A DNA stretch of 64,000 nt, from NCBI GenBank assembly GCA_009760855.2, contig WPIO01000001.1, positions 23,951,001 to 24,015,000 on the forward strand, in the 5' to 3' direction. The notes beneath the pieces were generated by a model, which was not told the origin of the DNA, made no database searches, and saw only the letters and a program-made list of their open reading frames with translations. How positions within the stretch are numbered: position 1 is the stretch's first letter; each line of letters begins with the position of its first letter. Below, piece after piece: positions 23,164 through 61,659 of this stretch. The DNA comes from Cristatella mucedo (Eukaryota; Bryozoa; Phylactolaemata; Cristatellidae). The translations under genes were made by a program, and so were the position numbers.

Positions 23164-26100
23164 ATGGAAATGGCCGGGACGAGAAACAGTATTCTAGCCA
23201 ATTATGGCTTCGATGCATTCGACGACGATGTCTCAAAGGAGGGTAATGATCTGACCGGTGACACTGAGTGAGTATCTATTTCTCTTCCCTCCTTCTCATC
23301 TGCTGGTGAAGCATTGGTACTGTCATTGCGTGTGTTTATATTAAGTCCTTTATGACATGCCCCTATTGCTTATTGCATACATCCTTCTGTAGGCCTACTC
23401 TGGTGCTTGAATGTTTTCCATGCAAACTTCAATCGTCCTGTTCTCTTACTTCACCGTGTGCATTGTGGCCACATATTGCTTTAGCCGTCGTTATTTAGCT
23501 TGGATTTTAGTTATCCGCTTGCTAAGGGGCATCAATAAATTGCCTGTTTCTGGATTTCTCGGGTTTAGAGCTCAGAAGTAAATGTGAGCAACTCATTATC
23601 GACCGAAACACTACTTATTGATAGGCAATGAAAGAAAACACATTCTTTAGTACTCATACAAATTTACAGTAGTTACAACAACTACCGGCTGAGATATATT
23701 GACCGTACTCAAAGGAGGGGAAATGTGGAAAAACTTAAGGCGGCTACTATCTATTTTGGTTCAAAGATTAGAAAGCTCGGTCGTATTGCACCGTGTTCAT
23801 TAATTCGGGCCGTGCGACAGCCTATCTCGGTGCCGGATTAGTCAGAAGGAACTTTGTGGTCGTCTCAGCCCATTTTAGCATGCAGAGAATGTTGAGAAAT
23901 GCTCAAAAATGTGAGGCTTAACAGAGCTAAGCAGCATAAGAGTGCTTTCCGTCACGAGAGACGCACACACACCGGTAGCAGAGGTGATAAAATAACTCGA
24001 AATGGAGTAGTGGTCTCTTGGCATTAGCAGGTTGTTTTTTCTTCAGCTTGCTAGCAGTTCATAAGTTTGGCTGTTGACAGGAACATCATTCAATGGATGA
24101 ATAGATTACTGTAAACAGAAACTAAACCATGTCAGCAGAATTCACTGAGCCGGGAAATATGCCAGCACTGCTCGGAGCTAGGGCCTCCCACTTGGCACTT
24201 ACTAGCAATGTAGATGGTTACCAAGGTGCAGTGTCGATAGTAGAAGCGTTTTGGAATATAACCGGGCTAGATTCATGTAAATAAAAATTCTAGAATCATG
24301 CTGTTACATCCCTAAATGCGAGCATCACACTCTTAACTTCTATTCATGAATTGCGTCAAGAGCCTAGCATGGATGTCACCGTATCCTCTAACCATACTGT
24401 CATGCTTCATATGCAGCACATTTGAACTGCTTAGAAAAATCAAGTTTTCCGAGGGTGCTCTTAAAATGGAATATTATTATTATTATTGAAGTGTAACCAC
24501 GATCCACTATTATCGATTTGTTCCTAGATCTTAATTATGGTAGCAAAATCCAGATGTCCCTACCTCTAAAACCATTTAATATTTAAATTTTAGACCCTGT
24601 GATTTTCTTGCTTGCACCTATCGTTTGCTTGACTTGCTTGTTTTCGGTACCTTTGTTCTCACCCTAGAGAGCCAACTAAGGTCAAGTTTCAGCCTCTGGA
24701 GCGCCTTTGCCTAATCTGACTGAATCCTTTTCCCCTTTTTGTCATGTCATGAAACCCTTTATGACAGGGCTGTGTACATCCTCCTCCACGGATGCTGCAT
24801 TACTTATCTTGTTCCCGTGTAATCTGTTCTATATTGCATGCTGTTGCTGCTGTGAGCATGCATGTTGCCGCACTTCTTTGTTGAGGTATTCGACTGCTTC
24901 AGTAAACAGTGGTCTAATGGCATCAAGTGATCCAGTGCAAGAAACTGACCGAGGAGGGTCGCTGGAGAGCCCGGCTCTCATCTCCGACATATCCCATGGT
25001 CAGTGTGCGCATGTTAGTGCTTGCGTGTGGGCATGTGCGCACATACGTAAGTGCGTGTGTGAGCGGGCGTGTGCACATGCGGGGCGTTCACAGGCGTGCT
25101 CGTGAGTGTTTGTATATGAGGGGTGTGGGTATGGGTGTTTATTCTTCTCTGTGTGTGTGTGTGTGTTTGTGTCAATTTTTTGTGAGTGTTTGTGTGATTG
25201 TTCGTGTGGGTGCGTGTGCATTTAATCACTTGCCTCGGTTGAGTGTTCGTGCTCACCTCCATGGTTTGCGCTGGCTATACACACTGCTATTTTTCCCCTT
25301 TAGTTCAATTGTTGGAGCAAGATTCACAGCCCCCCACCGATCTACTTGAGAGTCCTGTCCACGAGGAGGTACCGCATTGTGCTGGTGCAACCGCTGCCTT
25401 TCTTACGCCACCACGCACCATTTCTCTAGCTCATCATTTGACCTGAGTGGAAGCAGCAGCAGCAGTGGGAGCAGCGCCGATATTGCACTCAACTTGCGCT
25501 ACGTTTCGATCCTTTATCGTTTGCAGAAAAAAGCGAGAGGTGGATGGCCAAAGGGTAAGAAGCGAAAGCCGCCGGCGGCGTCAGGCGCCGGTGGCGGCCC
25601 GGGCAGCAGCGCGAGGCTGCGCGACGAGAATGCGCCGCGCCAGCCGCTGACCGGCTACGTGCGCTTCATGAACGAGCGCCGCGAGAAGATACGCGTCGAG
25701 CATCCGGGCCTGCCGTTTGCCGAAATCACGAAAGTAGTGGCTGCCGAGTGGAGCAAGCTCAGCCAAGCCGACAAAAAGGTGACCACTCCTCCGAATGAGA
25801 GCTGGCCACGCCCACGCAAAGTCGTCAGTCCGAGGAGCGAAGCGTCGGCTCCTCGGTCGCTCGTAGCGGCGCTCTTGTGCTCCCACTGTCGTTGTCGTTG
25901 TAGAAATACTTGGACGAGGCCGAGCGTGACAAGGAGCGCTATCTGAGGCAGCTGGAGGCGTATCAGCAGACGGAAGCATTCAAGACGTTTCAGAAAAAGA
26001 AGAAGACTCTCGGTAAGACTTACCGTCACGTGCACGTGACATAAAGACTACTTACTCTCCTGCTGCCTACCGTTTCCAGCCTTCCTGGGCTGCTTCCATG

Positions 26101-29100
26101 CTACTTCTGTGCTACCCACTTTTCTGCAGACATGCTTGTCTGCGGTAAATATCACAATTGCAAAACCTCACTTCTGACCGACCTTCCACATCAAGCAGCA
26201 TATTGACTTGAGGGGAATGTCAAGAAAATACCTATACGATTTGTCCGACAATCAAATATGTGTTTATGGTACCTTTCGAAAGACAAATATGTTAGAACTG
26301 GGATCGGAGGCTGTGACGACTTCCACGTGAAAGAAAAATCGGTTATGCCAACCACATCTAATCCGAATGTAAACCGGAAGCAACAAATCTACAACTAAAA
26401 GATATACCGATCTCTGCATCATATGCGACTTGCATCCCAACTTGTCGAATTTGGCTGCATACGTCATCAAATGTCCTGGAGCTTCATTTTCCATAATCGT
26501 GGACATATAGAACCAATTGTATCTAACCGAAATGAAAAATAAGACTAGGGTTAAACAAGCAGAGCTGAACTCACATTTCAAATTTCATTCCGATACGTGA
26601 AATATTAGTTATTTAATTTACAAGGCATCAACCAACCTTGGAAATAAAGTTGCATACAAGTCACAAGTATGCACCTCAACAAGCTTCAAGCATCTATAGC
26701 GATCTACCAAAGTTCGACAAGTTGGGATACAGGTCGCATATGATACAGAGATCGGTAAATCTTGTATTTGTAGATTTGTTGCTTCCGGTTTACATCCGGG
26801 TTAGACGTGGTTGGCATAACCGATTTTTTTTCGTGTGGAAGTCGTCAGTACTTCCGATCCCAGTTCCAACATATTTGTCTTTCGAAAGGTACCGTAAATG
26901 CATATTTGATTGTCGGACACATTTTGTAGGTATTTTCTTGACATTCCCCCTTAAGGGTTCTGTCACACACATTTAGGTCGCTTCATTGGCCGGTTCATTC
27001 CTGTCTACATATCTGAATTACTGCCTAATCATGCTTCCCATCATGCCACACGATTCTTTTTACCCTGGCTGTTTGGTTGTCCCTCAAACGAGCTTCAAAT
27101 CTCGTGGAAACCTTGCCTTACTTTACTCCCAAAACCTGGAGCTAACCACCATCAACTTCCACCAGGTCATTTGATTTGGCAACATTCAAAAAGAAGCCAG
27201 AAATGGACCCTTAGTCCTTTACTGCCGTTGCCCTCTTACACCCATTGCCCCTTTACACCCTTTGCCCCCTTTATGCTCTTTGCCCCCTATCGCATTGGCT
27301 CCCTGTGCCATTGGCCCCTTATGCCCCATATGGTCTTTGACCCCTATGCCCTTGGCCCCCTATGCCCTTGACTCCTATGTCCTCGCCCCCTACACCCTTT
27401 GCCTTGTCCACTGGTGTTCTTTGTCAGCCAGCCCCCTCTTCTGGAATCGTGAGTTTTATGACTTACCAATTGACCTGCTTCCATTTCAGCATATGTGAAG
27501 TGCCCTGAAAGGCATTGGTATTATTACTATAATTACTGTTGTTATTATTGACTTCAAGGTTTTGTCACTCACTTTTAGGTCTCTTTATTCTATGGCTCCA
27601 GCCTACCTTTCAGATATACTACCCCATCAGGCAAAGCATCGTACCACTCGCTTTTCGGAATCCAACAGTCTAGAAATACCTCGTACAAACCTTAAATCCT
27701 TTGGAGACCGTGCATTTAGCTCGTATGCTCCCACAGCCTGGAACTCCCTCCCGACCTGCATCAGAACATCCCCTGACCTGACCACATTTAAAAGAAACTT
27801 AAAAACACACCTATTTAGGACAGCATTTAGTGGGTCCTTGTGATTCGTCCTCGATGTGCTTATGCGTGCTGACACTGTGCATGCTGCCACTAACCACATT
27901 TGCATGCTGACCCAGTGCATGTAACCCCTAACCATGTTATTCATTTTGTTTGTTTTTCAAGCATGATTTTACTTACTATTCTATTGCGTATCACTTTGCA
28001 GCAAATGTAAAGTGCCTAGAAAGAGATTAAGTTCTCTGAGGGCGCTTTATCAAGTGCAATATTATTATTATTATTATTATTATTACACGCATGTCAAGTG
28101 CCAGATGCCAAAACAATGCCGGTAGCTGGCGACAGATCGGTGAAAGGGATGTCGCGTGCCATTTATCGATTGGCTGCCGCTGTCGTGGTTTAACACTCGT
28201 GTATTCTCGAAGTGAAAGCTGCTTTGAAAAAACCTTGCCGTCTTGTAGTCGAGCGTGACCACTTGCACCAACAGCCGGGGGCAAGAGTGGGCGACAGGGT
28301 GTCACCGCAGCCCCTCCATCCGGCTGCCAGCGGTGGCTCTGAAGACATCACACCAGCCACCAAAGATACCCCTCACTTACCGGGCCTCGACATACCGATA
28401 TTCACCGAGGAGTTTCTAGAGTACAACAAAGGTAGGTGACCTATCTTGCCGTCTTCCAAAGCTTCATTTCTTCATCCGATTGTCCCTGCTCTTTTCAGGA
28501 CAAGCTATACTGTTTTTCAAGACGAGCTGTACTTTCAGGACTGTGTTGTTCTTTTTTGTTCTTCACCGAGCATTCTTCACGATTGTCCTATTTGCTATTT
28601 ATATTGGCTTTATGTCGTTATCGCGGCTGCTGCTCTTGCATTGGTTTTGTTTTCCCCAAATCCCCTTGCAGCCATCGGGATATTTACTCGCTTAGATGGC
28701 AGTTTTGTAGTGATACTCGGTGAGCGGGTTCTTGCATGCATCTGCAAGCTGTCTCTTTGTTAAAGCCTGTAGGAATTCAATTTTCGAGGGGTCACTAACT
28801 ACAATCTCGGAAAACTTGAGGCTTAATGTGGCTGCTTGTCATTGGTAATTCATCATCCAGTGGCTTTATCATGCCGGCACCTAGCTCGACTACTATTGAA
28901 AGACTCCATTTGAAGACTTAATGGGTCCACGAGCATAGATGCATACCTCTTTTTGATATGTAGTGCTGGGCCGATTGCCCACTTCAAGCAGTTATAGCTG
29001 CCGTGTTGGCTTGCAAGCAAAGACAGAAAGCAGAGTGGTGATTCGTGCACAGTTGCTTAGTGATTGAAGGGCTACTGTGTATGACCTAGCTGCTGCCGGT

Positions 29101-30752
29101 GGTCATGACTTACATGTACATGCATGTGCACATGCATGTCCTTGCTAACCACAATAAATATCTTATCTAAAAACCAAAGCAGTGCTGACCTGGATAGTAG
29201 TGACAGTGGTTCAATTTCGTGTGTGCCTGCATCTGAACGTGACTTGGCATAGTAGCAAGATTTGTTTGTGGCTGGACCCCAACCACCCATCAAATCAACT
29301 AGTTGGCACCCCATCCCTTGAAGAGAAGGCAGTCGCTGCTCGGCTTGCGGAAGTCCCCTTCCCTTCGTGCCCCTAATGAAAACGCCTTGCTAGCTCTACC
29401 TCAGGACTCGCCGATGGCCTTCACTTGTAGGACCGATGCAGACCTTTGAGCATGCCCACTTTCCTTTAAATGGCAGCAAGACCAGGTCGGGTTCTTATCT
29501 CTGAGGAACGCAGTACATAGCTCAGCAAAGCTGACACTCTGCATAGGAAAGCCCAACTCGACTCTGTCCTCTGTTGGTTGCACATCTTTGCTTGCTAACT
29601 CTGCCTCAGATGTGTAGATTGTGGTAGAAGAAATGGATTCATAGGTAGGTTATGGTGACTGGCTCTGTACAGGCTGTGGTTTGTGCCTGAGTCATAGCAT
29701 CTGCTTGCTATTGGTGACTCAGCATCGAGCTGAAGCTTTTTTGCCGACATTTACTGTCTAAGGCTATTACGGCAGCAGATCGTACCTGCTCACTTTTGAT
29801 ATCTATGCCCGCGACGGTGGCACATAGCTCATAGGGTTGAGGCTCATACCCAGTACTCCCAAAGGAATTTGAGACTTCAAAACTTTTACACGAGCTTTGT
29901 TGGAACTCCTAAAATGTAGCAGACCCACCAGCCATGTACCACAAAGTAAATGTCGTACCGTCTTTGGGTATTGTGAAATAACGACCAGCTAAACCAGGGA
30001 TGCGAGTCATAACAACTCAACCCGTTTCGACTGCTGGAGCTCGGACTTCTCGTTTTTTTGACCAGTTTTTACTAGAAACAGGCTCGGTGGTTGGCTTTAA
30101 TGGCGAAGTGCCTGTACGCAAGGGACGGCACCACATAAACGATGTCTAATCTTCTCGCTGCATGTTTTGCTAGCCCGGGAAGCCGAGCTGCGGGAATTGC
30201 GAAAGCAGAATACACGCTTCGAAGAGCAGAACGCCATACTCAGTAAACATATCGACGACCTGCGAGGGGCCGTGGACCGTCTGGAGACGGATGCGCAGCG
30301 TCAGCGCGTCACCAACGATGCATTGCAGCTCCACCTCGATCAACTGCGCGCCACTCTGGCGGCGGCCTTCTCGTCACTGCCGCTTCCGGGTACGTACTGC
30401 CCATGCAGCCGTAGTAGCATTTTTGCGTCTCGACGAGCAGAACGTCAGCTGCAATCGCATGCATGCATGCGATTTTGGGCATGCATGTGATTGCAGCGGC
30501 CGTCATCCCCCCTCTCCATTAGCCACTCGTAGATTGCTGCAGATTGCTGCTAGCTGCACGGCCCGAGTTCTGTGAGGCTGCTGGGTGACGAAATGCAACC
30601 TATCTGTAGCCTCGGGGGAGCTGCCGACCATTGAGACGATCGACACCTACATGGCAAGGCTCCACCATGTTATCCTCGAGGCACCGCAGGAGAACGAGTC
30701 TCTGATCGGCACAGTGAGAGAGATCCTTAGTCGTTTCAGTATTGGTCGCTAG
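23164..30752 (+). CDS. HMG20A: HMG20-type high mobility group protein (HMG20A/B, iBRAF/BRAF35 ortholog)
   Basis: Exons: 23164-23267, 24910-24998, 25304-25368, 25527-25778, 25904-26012, 28219-28431, 30174-30389, 30610-30752. All joins are in phase, giving 396 residues. A basic [14 protein letters not shown] stretch precedes an HMG box at about residues 123-190 ([20 protein letters not shown], then [20 protein letters not shown]). Next come the family block [19 protein letters not shown], a coiled coil of about 70 residues in exon 7, and the C-terminal block [13 protein letters not shown] to [11 protein letters not shown]20 proteins are nuclear; HMG20B is a stable member of the LSD1-CoREST histone demethylase complex and HMG20A modulates it, so a chromatin role is expected. 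One gene probably stands for both vertebrate paralogues. The first three exons are acidic linkers chosen by phase and splice sites and are less certain. Exon 3 has an alternative acceptor 18 bases downstream. Confidence 0.95.
24400..24490 (+). repeat. LINE tail in HMG20 intron 1
   Basis: GCAGCACATTTGAACTGCTTAG followed by AAGTTTTCCGAGGGTGCTCT and TATTATTATTATTATTG is a diverged copy of the shared tail. Confidence 0.65.
25010..25240. repeat. Degenerate GT-rich simple sequence
   Basis: GTGTG runs broken by GCGTG, GTGTTTG and GGGTG fill most of HMG20 intron 2. Long open frames on both strands here are repeat artefacts. Confidence 0.8.
26212..26950. mobile_element. Foldback (long inverted repeat) element flanked by TTAA-like sites, in HMG20 intron 5
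   Basis: Left arm 26212-26453 and right arm 26709-26950 are inverted copies of each other, about 242 bp each with scattered mismatches, around a 255-bp centre. Ends read GGGGAATGTCAAGAAAATAC and its complement. The left flank is TTGA (26208-26211) and the right flank TTAA (26951-26954), compatible with a TTAA target site with one mutation. The right half recurs at 22556-23043. Open frames of both copies share wording such as HMMQR and LPVYIR, but no complete protein or transposase motif is seen. It could be a non-autonomous transposon of piggyBac-like target choice, or two copies fused head to head. Confidence 0.8.
26970..27200 (+). mobile_element. LINE reverse transcriptase end fragment
   Basis: Decayed reading with [10 protein letters not shown], a KTW block in place of AWNSLP, and [11 protein letters not shown] matches the end of the protein as seen at 27600-27840. 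Confidence 0.6.
27225..27410. repeat. C-rich minisatellite, unit about 15-18 bp
   Basis: Imperfect tandem units of the type TTGCCCCCTATGCCC (variants TTTGCCCCCTTTATGCTC, TTGGCCCCTTATGCCC) repeat about ten times. The plus strand is C-rich and T-rich, almost without G runs. Confidence 0.8.
27480..27548 (+). repeat. LINE tail
   Basis: CAGCATATGTGAAGTGCCCT and a TATTATTACTATAATTACTG type end form a truncated tail directly before the next LINE fragment. Confidence 0.6.
27550..28085 (+). mobile_element. LINE fragment: reverse transcriptase C-terminus, 3' UTR and (ATT)n
   Basis: Open reading [20 protein letters not shown] to [20 protein letters not shown] with a natural stop at 27841-27843. About 170 bases of 3' UTR follow, with CATGCTGAC type blocks. 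Then comes the tail AAATGTAAAGTGCCTAGAAA, GTTCTCTGAGGGCGCTTTAT and (ATT)n to 28085. This copy gives the clearest end of the protein and the 3' UTR for the family. It is in HMG20 intron 5. Confidence 0.9.
30448..30497 (+). other. Strong hairpin in the last HMG20 intron
   Basis: Arms of 19 bp (30448-30466 and 30479-30497) pair with one G-T type mismatch around a 12-base loop. Within it, 30453-30474 is a 22-bp perfect palindrome built on repeated GCATGC. The intron is only 220 bp (30390-30609). Confidence 0.75.
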
Positions 30753-31023
30753 CCTGCACTGCTGCTGCTGCCACCACTGCTGGATATGCCTTCAATGGCA
30801 GGCCGGTCGGTTTGCAGAGCAGAACTAGTCATGGCAGACGTCAAGGCGTGAACTGAAGGTAGCATTTAGGAGTGATGTGGTGGCAATTATTGCTCAGTAC
30901 AGAAACTGTGCTGCAGCAATGCGCTGTCGTCGCTCTAGCTAGCGGCGCCAACCTGCACCTAGGAAATTGCTTAATTGATGCATCATTTTGATAGCTTTTT
31001 TATTGCATGATACGAAAAAAGAT

Positions 31024-31029
31024 AATAAA
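31024..31029 (+). terminator. Candidate HMG20 polyadenylation signal AATAAA
   Basis: First AATAAA on the plus strand after the HMG20 stop, 272 bases downstream. Confidence 0.5.
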
Positions 31030-31447
31030 AAGAATGATCGGCATCAGCTGAGCCGGGATTGATTATGGAACAGCAAAATGCATATGCAACAGCAAAACTC
31101 AAAGCATGCAGAACCCTAAAGTAAAATGCACAGTTGGCACGTGGGCTCAGGCGTTGCACTTTGCACGAAGCAGCACTGCATCAAGCAGACTTCTGCTATA
31201 TTGAGACTGTTTACAACAAGCAAAAAGGTGGTGCAATGTAACAGCATTTTGCACCATAAACGTACACCAGCAACTTATTAGGGTAACAGTCAGGAGAGCA
31301 GCAATACAACAATATCTTTAACGTGTGTGACAATATGCCGGTAGTAGCACAAACGCCAGCCACCAGTAGCCAGCAGCTCGGCAGGGTTTGCCTCCGAAGT
31401 CTAGCTTCCTGTATCACTATCACTCTCATCCCAAACCATGTAGTCCC

Positions 31448-31453
31448 TTTATT
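31448..31453 (-). terminator. Candidate PACS polyadenylation signal (AATAAA on minus strand)
   Basis: It lies about 585 bases beyond the PACS stop. A second minus-strand AATAAA at 30999-31004 falls beside the HMG20 signal. Which one is used cannot be told from sequence. Confidence 0.4.
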
Positions 31454-31792
31454 CGTGCCGTCATCACGTTCGTTCAGGCCTCGCTTGCTACAGGTGTGCT
31501 TTCACCTCTCGGTAGAAGAACCGCTGTGGACATGGTGCAACCCCCCCCCCTCTTCCCGGAAGCTCAGGGTAAGAAGCAGACATCGCTAGGCAGGCAACTG
31601 CAGTTTCTGGCAAGCCCAGTGCAATTGGCACAAGCAGGCGCCAAACTAAGGGCACGATCCAGCGCTAGTAGCGCAGCACCTGGCCGCCTGCTGGCTGTGG
31701 ATGCAATGTCCAGTAAGGACAAGCGTCCGGATTGCTATTTCAACGTGGCAAATGTGGAGCTCGCGCATCGAGAAAAGTGACTAAAAAAGCAC

Positions 31793-31920
<128 letters not shown>

Positions 31921-32035
31921 AAGCTTGAGTGCGAGGGTGGTACAACGGTAATAACTGCCACCGCTCATGACTCGAAAAGGCCTCTCGACGCAAACATGGC
32001 ATCACAACAGCAGTAACGTCGGTGATGTGGTGGCT

Positions 32036-58113
<26,078 letters not shown>

Positions 58114-58622
58114 CTGCAAAAACAAGATGTGGCCGATGCAAAAATGGATTGCCCTCGACAGCATCGGATATCTGCTACTCAATGCAAGACATAATAAGTG
58201 GAGGCATGCGGCATCATCAAACCCTAAGAACAATTTGGGGATTACGACAGGTGATAGACAACAGCATCTGTATTTGGAAATGGATAACACTCTCTTCTCA
58301 TCCAACACTGCAGCTCCCGGATACATCGGATCCAACCGTCGCTAGATTAACTGGCCAATCCCTAACTGCCTTGCCCATTAGAAAAGAAGTTATGCCAGTG
58401 AAGACCACAGTTGGTTGTTAGTAAGATATTTTAAATGGTCAAAATCTTGGTGCAAAGAAACACTAAACTCATCAAAGGTACCCATACATTAGCACCACAC
58501 ACTGCAGACAACACGACCGCACGTGTGCGTGCACACACACACAGACACAATATTAAAACACTTGCAAAACACACACATCCACAAATACATAAAAGTTGAT
58601 ATCTTAACATCTAGTCTTTAGC

Positions 58623-58779
<157 letters not shown>

Positions 58780-58782
<3 letters not shown>

Positions 58783-61525
58783 TTGCAGTAACAGTTGGTC
58801 ACTTTTCACCTCCATCCATCATTTCTCTTGGCTTCCAATCCTCTTTTTTCCAACTGTCGTAAAAACCCAAGTTTTTTTTAGCCGGTGGCAGACAGAAAAT
58901 TACCATGGACATAGCTTCCCAGCTGCTGCACGTTATACTAGAACAGCCTAGCAGAATCACGAAGAACTTGGTGACTTGGATGATGGCACTCAGATGTCCT
59001 ATAAGCATAGCATTCATTTGCAATGCATTGCTCCAATGCACACAGTAGTTTTGCACACGTCCGGCTCACAGCTACTTGCTTTCGCACATTCATTTAAACA
59101 ATGCCACACCTTTAACTACAAGCTGCCCTTTGCTTTATGATGGTGCAAACTCGATGCAGCTGTGTGTAGGGTCAGAGCAAGGCTAAAGTTCCAAAGTCGT
59201 GACATCTGCACGATGCATCTCGGTACCTTTCATGCTGCATTTCATGTGCAAAATGGCAGGAGTACCGGGAGATTCAGCAGCCGGGTGCTGCTGCTGCCTA
59301 GCTAGAATAGGCCGGTATCGTAACGAAGCAGATTGGCCACCGATAGCCACGGATAAGTGTGAGCCGGTGTGAGCAACGTGAGCTCACGAACGATTCTTTT
59401 TCTGCTCACCAGGGCAGCCAGCACTCGCAATCCTTGTAATACCATGCTGCTCCAGCTTGACAAATGAAAGGATGCCGTGAAGAATGAATGCACGACAAAG
59501 GACCGTGTGACAAAAGAACGTCTGCATGAAAGGAGCACCACGAGTGCAGAAAAATACTAGTAAAAATGTCAGAAAACAGAAACCAGCTACTGGAGCTCAG
59601 TGTGTAGGCTTGGCCTCAACGTGGAGTATGCCGAGCAAGGGGTCCACGTTGCCCCCACACCCAACGATGCCAAAAGACATGTCAGCTATGATGATTCTCA
59701 GGATGCACACGCATATGCGATATACTGAGGAGGCAGTAGAAGATGAGGACACGAGGCTCTGAACCGGCTGATCTCAGTACAGGGGCATAGCTATATAACC
59801 CTCTGCGAATATTCCAACACTCTGCGAATATTCTTATTGGAACGTCATCACTGCATCTTGTGGTCACTGTGGTCAACACACCAGTCCACGGTAAACCAGC
59901 GCAGATTCCTGGTGGGAAAGACCAAGATGAGTGTTGGTGAACATCACGCATTAGGATACCAGCCTGGGACCATGAATTGAATTAATGGAATGCTTCAGGG
60001 ATTTGAAACAGTCCAAGTGAGGATATGTATGTTCAGCAATACATGCTACCAAAGCATAGCAATTTGACAAAAACTCATGTTACGTACCCGAGTCTTGGTT
60101 GAGATGGCTTTCTGGCTATTAATAGCCAATCTATTACTACGTACAGTGAGCAGCTTTCTAGTTTAGACAACAATGAACGGCTCAGAATGCTCTGCTCAAT
60201 GCTTTGCCACATCAGGTTGCAGAAAATGTTTGAGGCACGTATACAATCAGCATATATAAGATATTCATTTCGGCCAAAAGAAATGCAACAGTTTTCTTTC
60301 AGCAGGGATGACCAGCAACGTGAACCTCAGTGGCCAGCTGACACTAATAGATCTAATTGATTTACTAGCACCAACAGCTGTTCCAATACTGCACATCTCT
60401 CTTACTCCTTAATTAGGGAAGGCACAACTGCACTTTAGAGTCCAGCTCAGCTGGCTAGCAGCAAACCATGCTCCCCAACTGCTGTCCATCGGCACCCGAT
60501 AGAGATAAATCACTGTGCAGGAAATCAGGTTCAATAATTATGGCTACCTGATGTTCAACAGGAAACAACACGCACGAGAATGCCAACAGCCTATCCGAAC
60601 AAGTAAATGTCTGCACTGCTGCTTTTCGGACCACCTAAGTGAGGCTGATACATCAATTCACTGAAGCTACAGAGCTTAGAAAAAGGAGAGTAATTTGCCA
60701 GCACCACACCAAGGGTGCTGCAAAGCTAACCCAACCCAGTTTGATGATATATTACAGACAGCAGTCTGCTGTATTCGATTTCGTGGAGAGAAACAGGTAA
60801 TTTCTCTTTACACGTAATTGGTCAAACAGACAGGTGCCACAAATAGCTAGACACCAATATCCTGTGTTAAAAGATCCCCCTCTGGAAGCATCAATGCATC
60901 AAGGACAAAGCAAAAGGAAAAGCAGAGCGTGCTGAACCCCACGAAGAACAAGGGACAGGATTCACTGCACCACTGCCGGCTACCTTGATGGGCAGTAGAA
61001 AAGAGATTCCGGTCTTGACGTCACAACCAGAGGAGCATTACCTACCTACAGCCCACTTCATCTAATCTGGCCAGCTGTTCACAGCAAGGTCCTTTAGTGT
61101 ACCTTAGAATTTTCCAGAGGGATTAGGCCTTGGCATTGACTGCCACCACCCCTTCAGTGTATACCTGCATCTAAGTCAACGAGTGCTGGCTAGCACTCAA
61201 GCAAGATCAAGGCTGAAGTCGACTGCTGAACAGGAAGCAGTGGTGGCATATGCCAGCAAGCCGGCACAAGGATTGGACAAGGTTGGAGCTTCTGCAGCAG
61301 CAAACTAGCACTTATAAACCTGCAGGCATGCTCATGTAGTTCGACTCACCTCTGCTGCTCCCATTTGCAGCCAGTGGCTCATGCTGCCACACCTGACTGA
61401 GTCAGCCACAGCAGTAATGCTGCTGTTAGGTCCTACCACAGTGACAATGTCAGAACAGATACAAACGGCCGTCGGTCATCTAAGGAGGCATTAATCATGT
61501 AGTATCAGGCTTCTTTTCAGTATCT
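58780..61525. other. No exon or repeat copy recognised
   Basis: This lies upstream of the first recognised PACS exon and should be PACS intron if the gene start is further on. I searched by eye for the family N-terminal blocks on the minus strand and found none convincing. The direct repeat CTCTGCGAATATTC occurs twice at about 59801-59833. Confidence 0.4.
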
Positions 61526-61530
61526 ACTCT

Positions 61531-61657
<127 letters not shown>

Positions 61658-61659
61658 GC

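Noticed and set aside
24927-25349. A 140-codon open frame overlapping HMG20 exon 2 and intron 2
   Set aside because: It is mostly GT-rich simple sequence. The real exon ends at 24998 and reads in another frame.
59302-59541. N-terminal PACS exon candidate (SRKRIVRELTLL wording)
   Set aside because: Only a faint likeness to the cargo-binding region, no canonical donor in the right phase, and no continuity with the exon at 58113.
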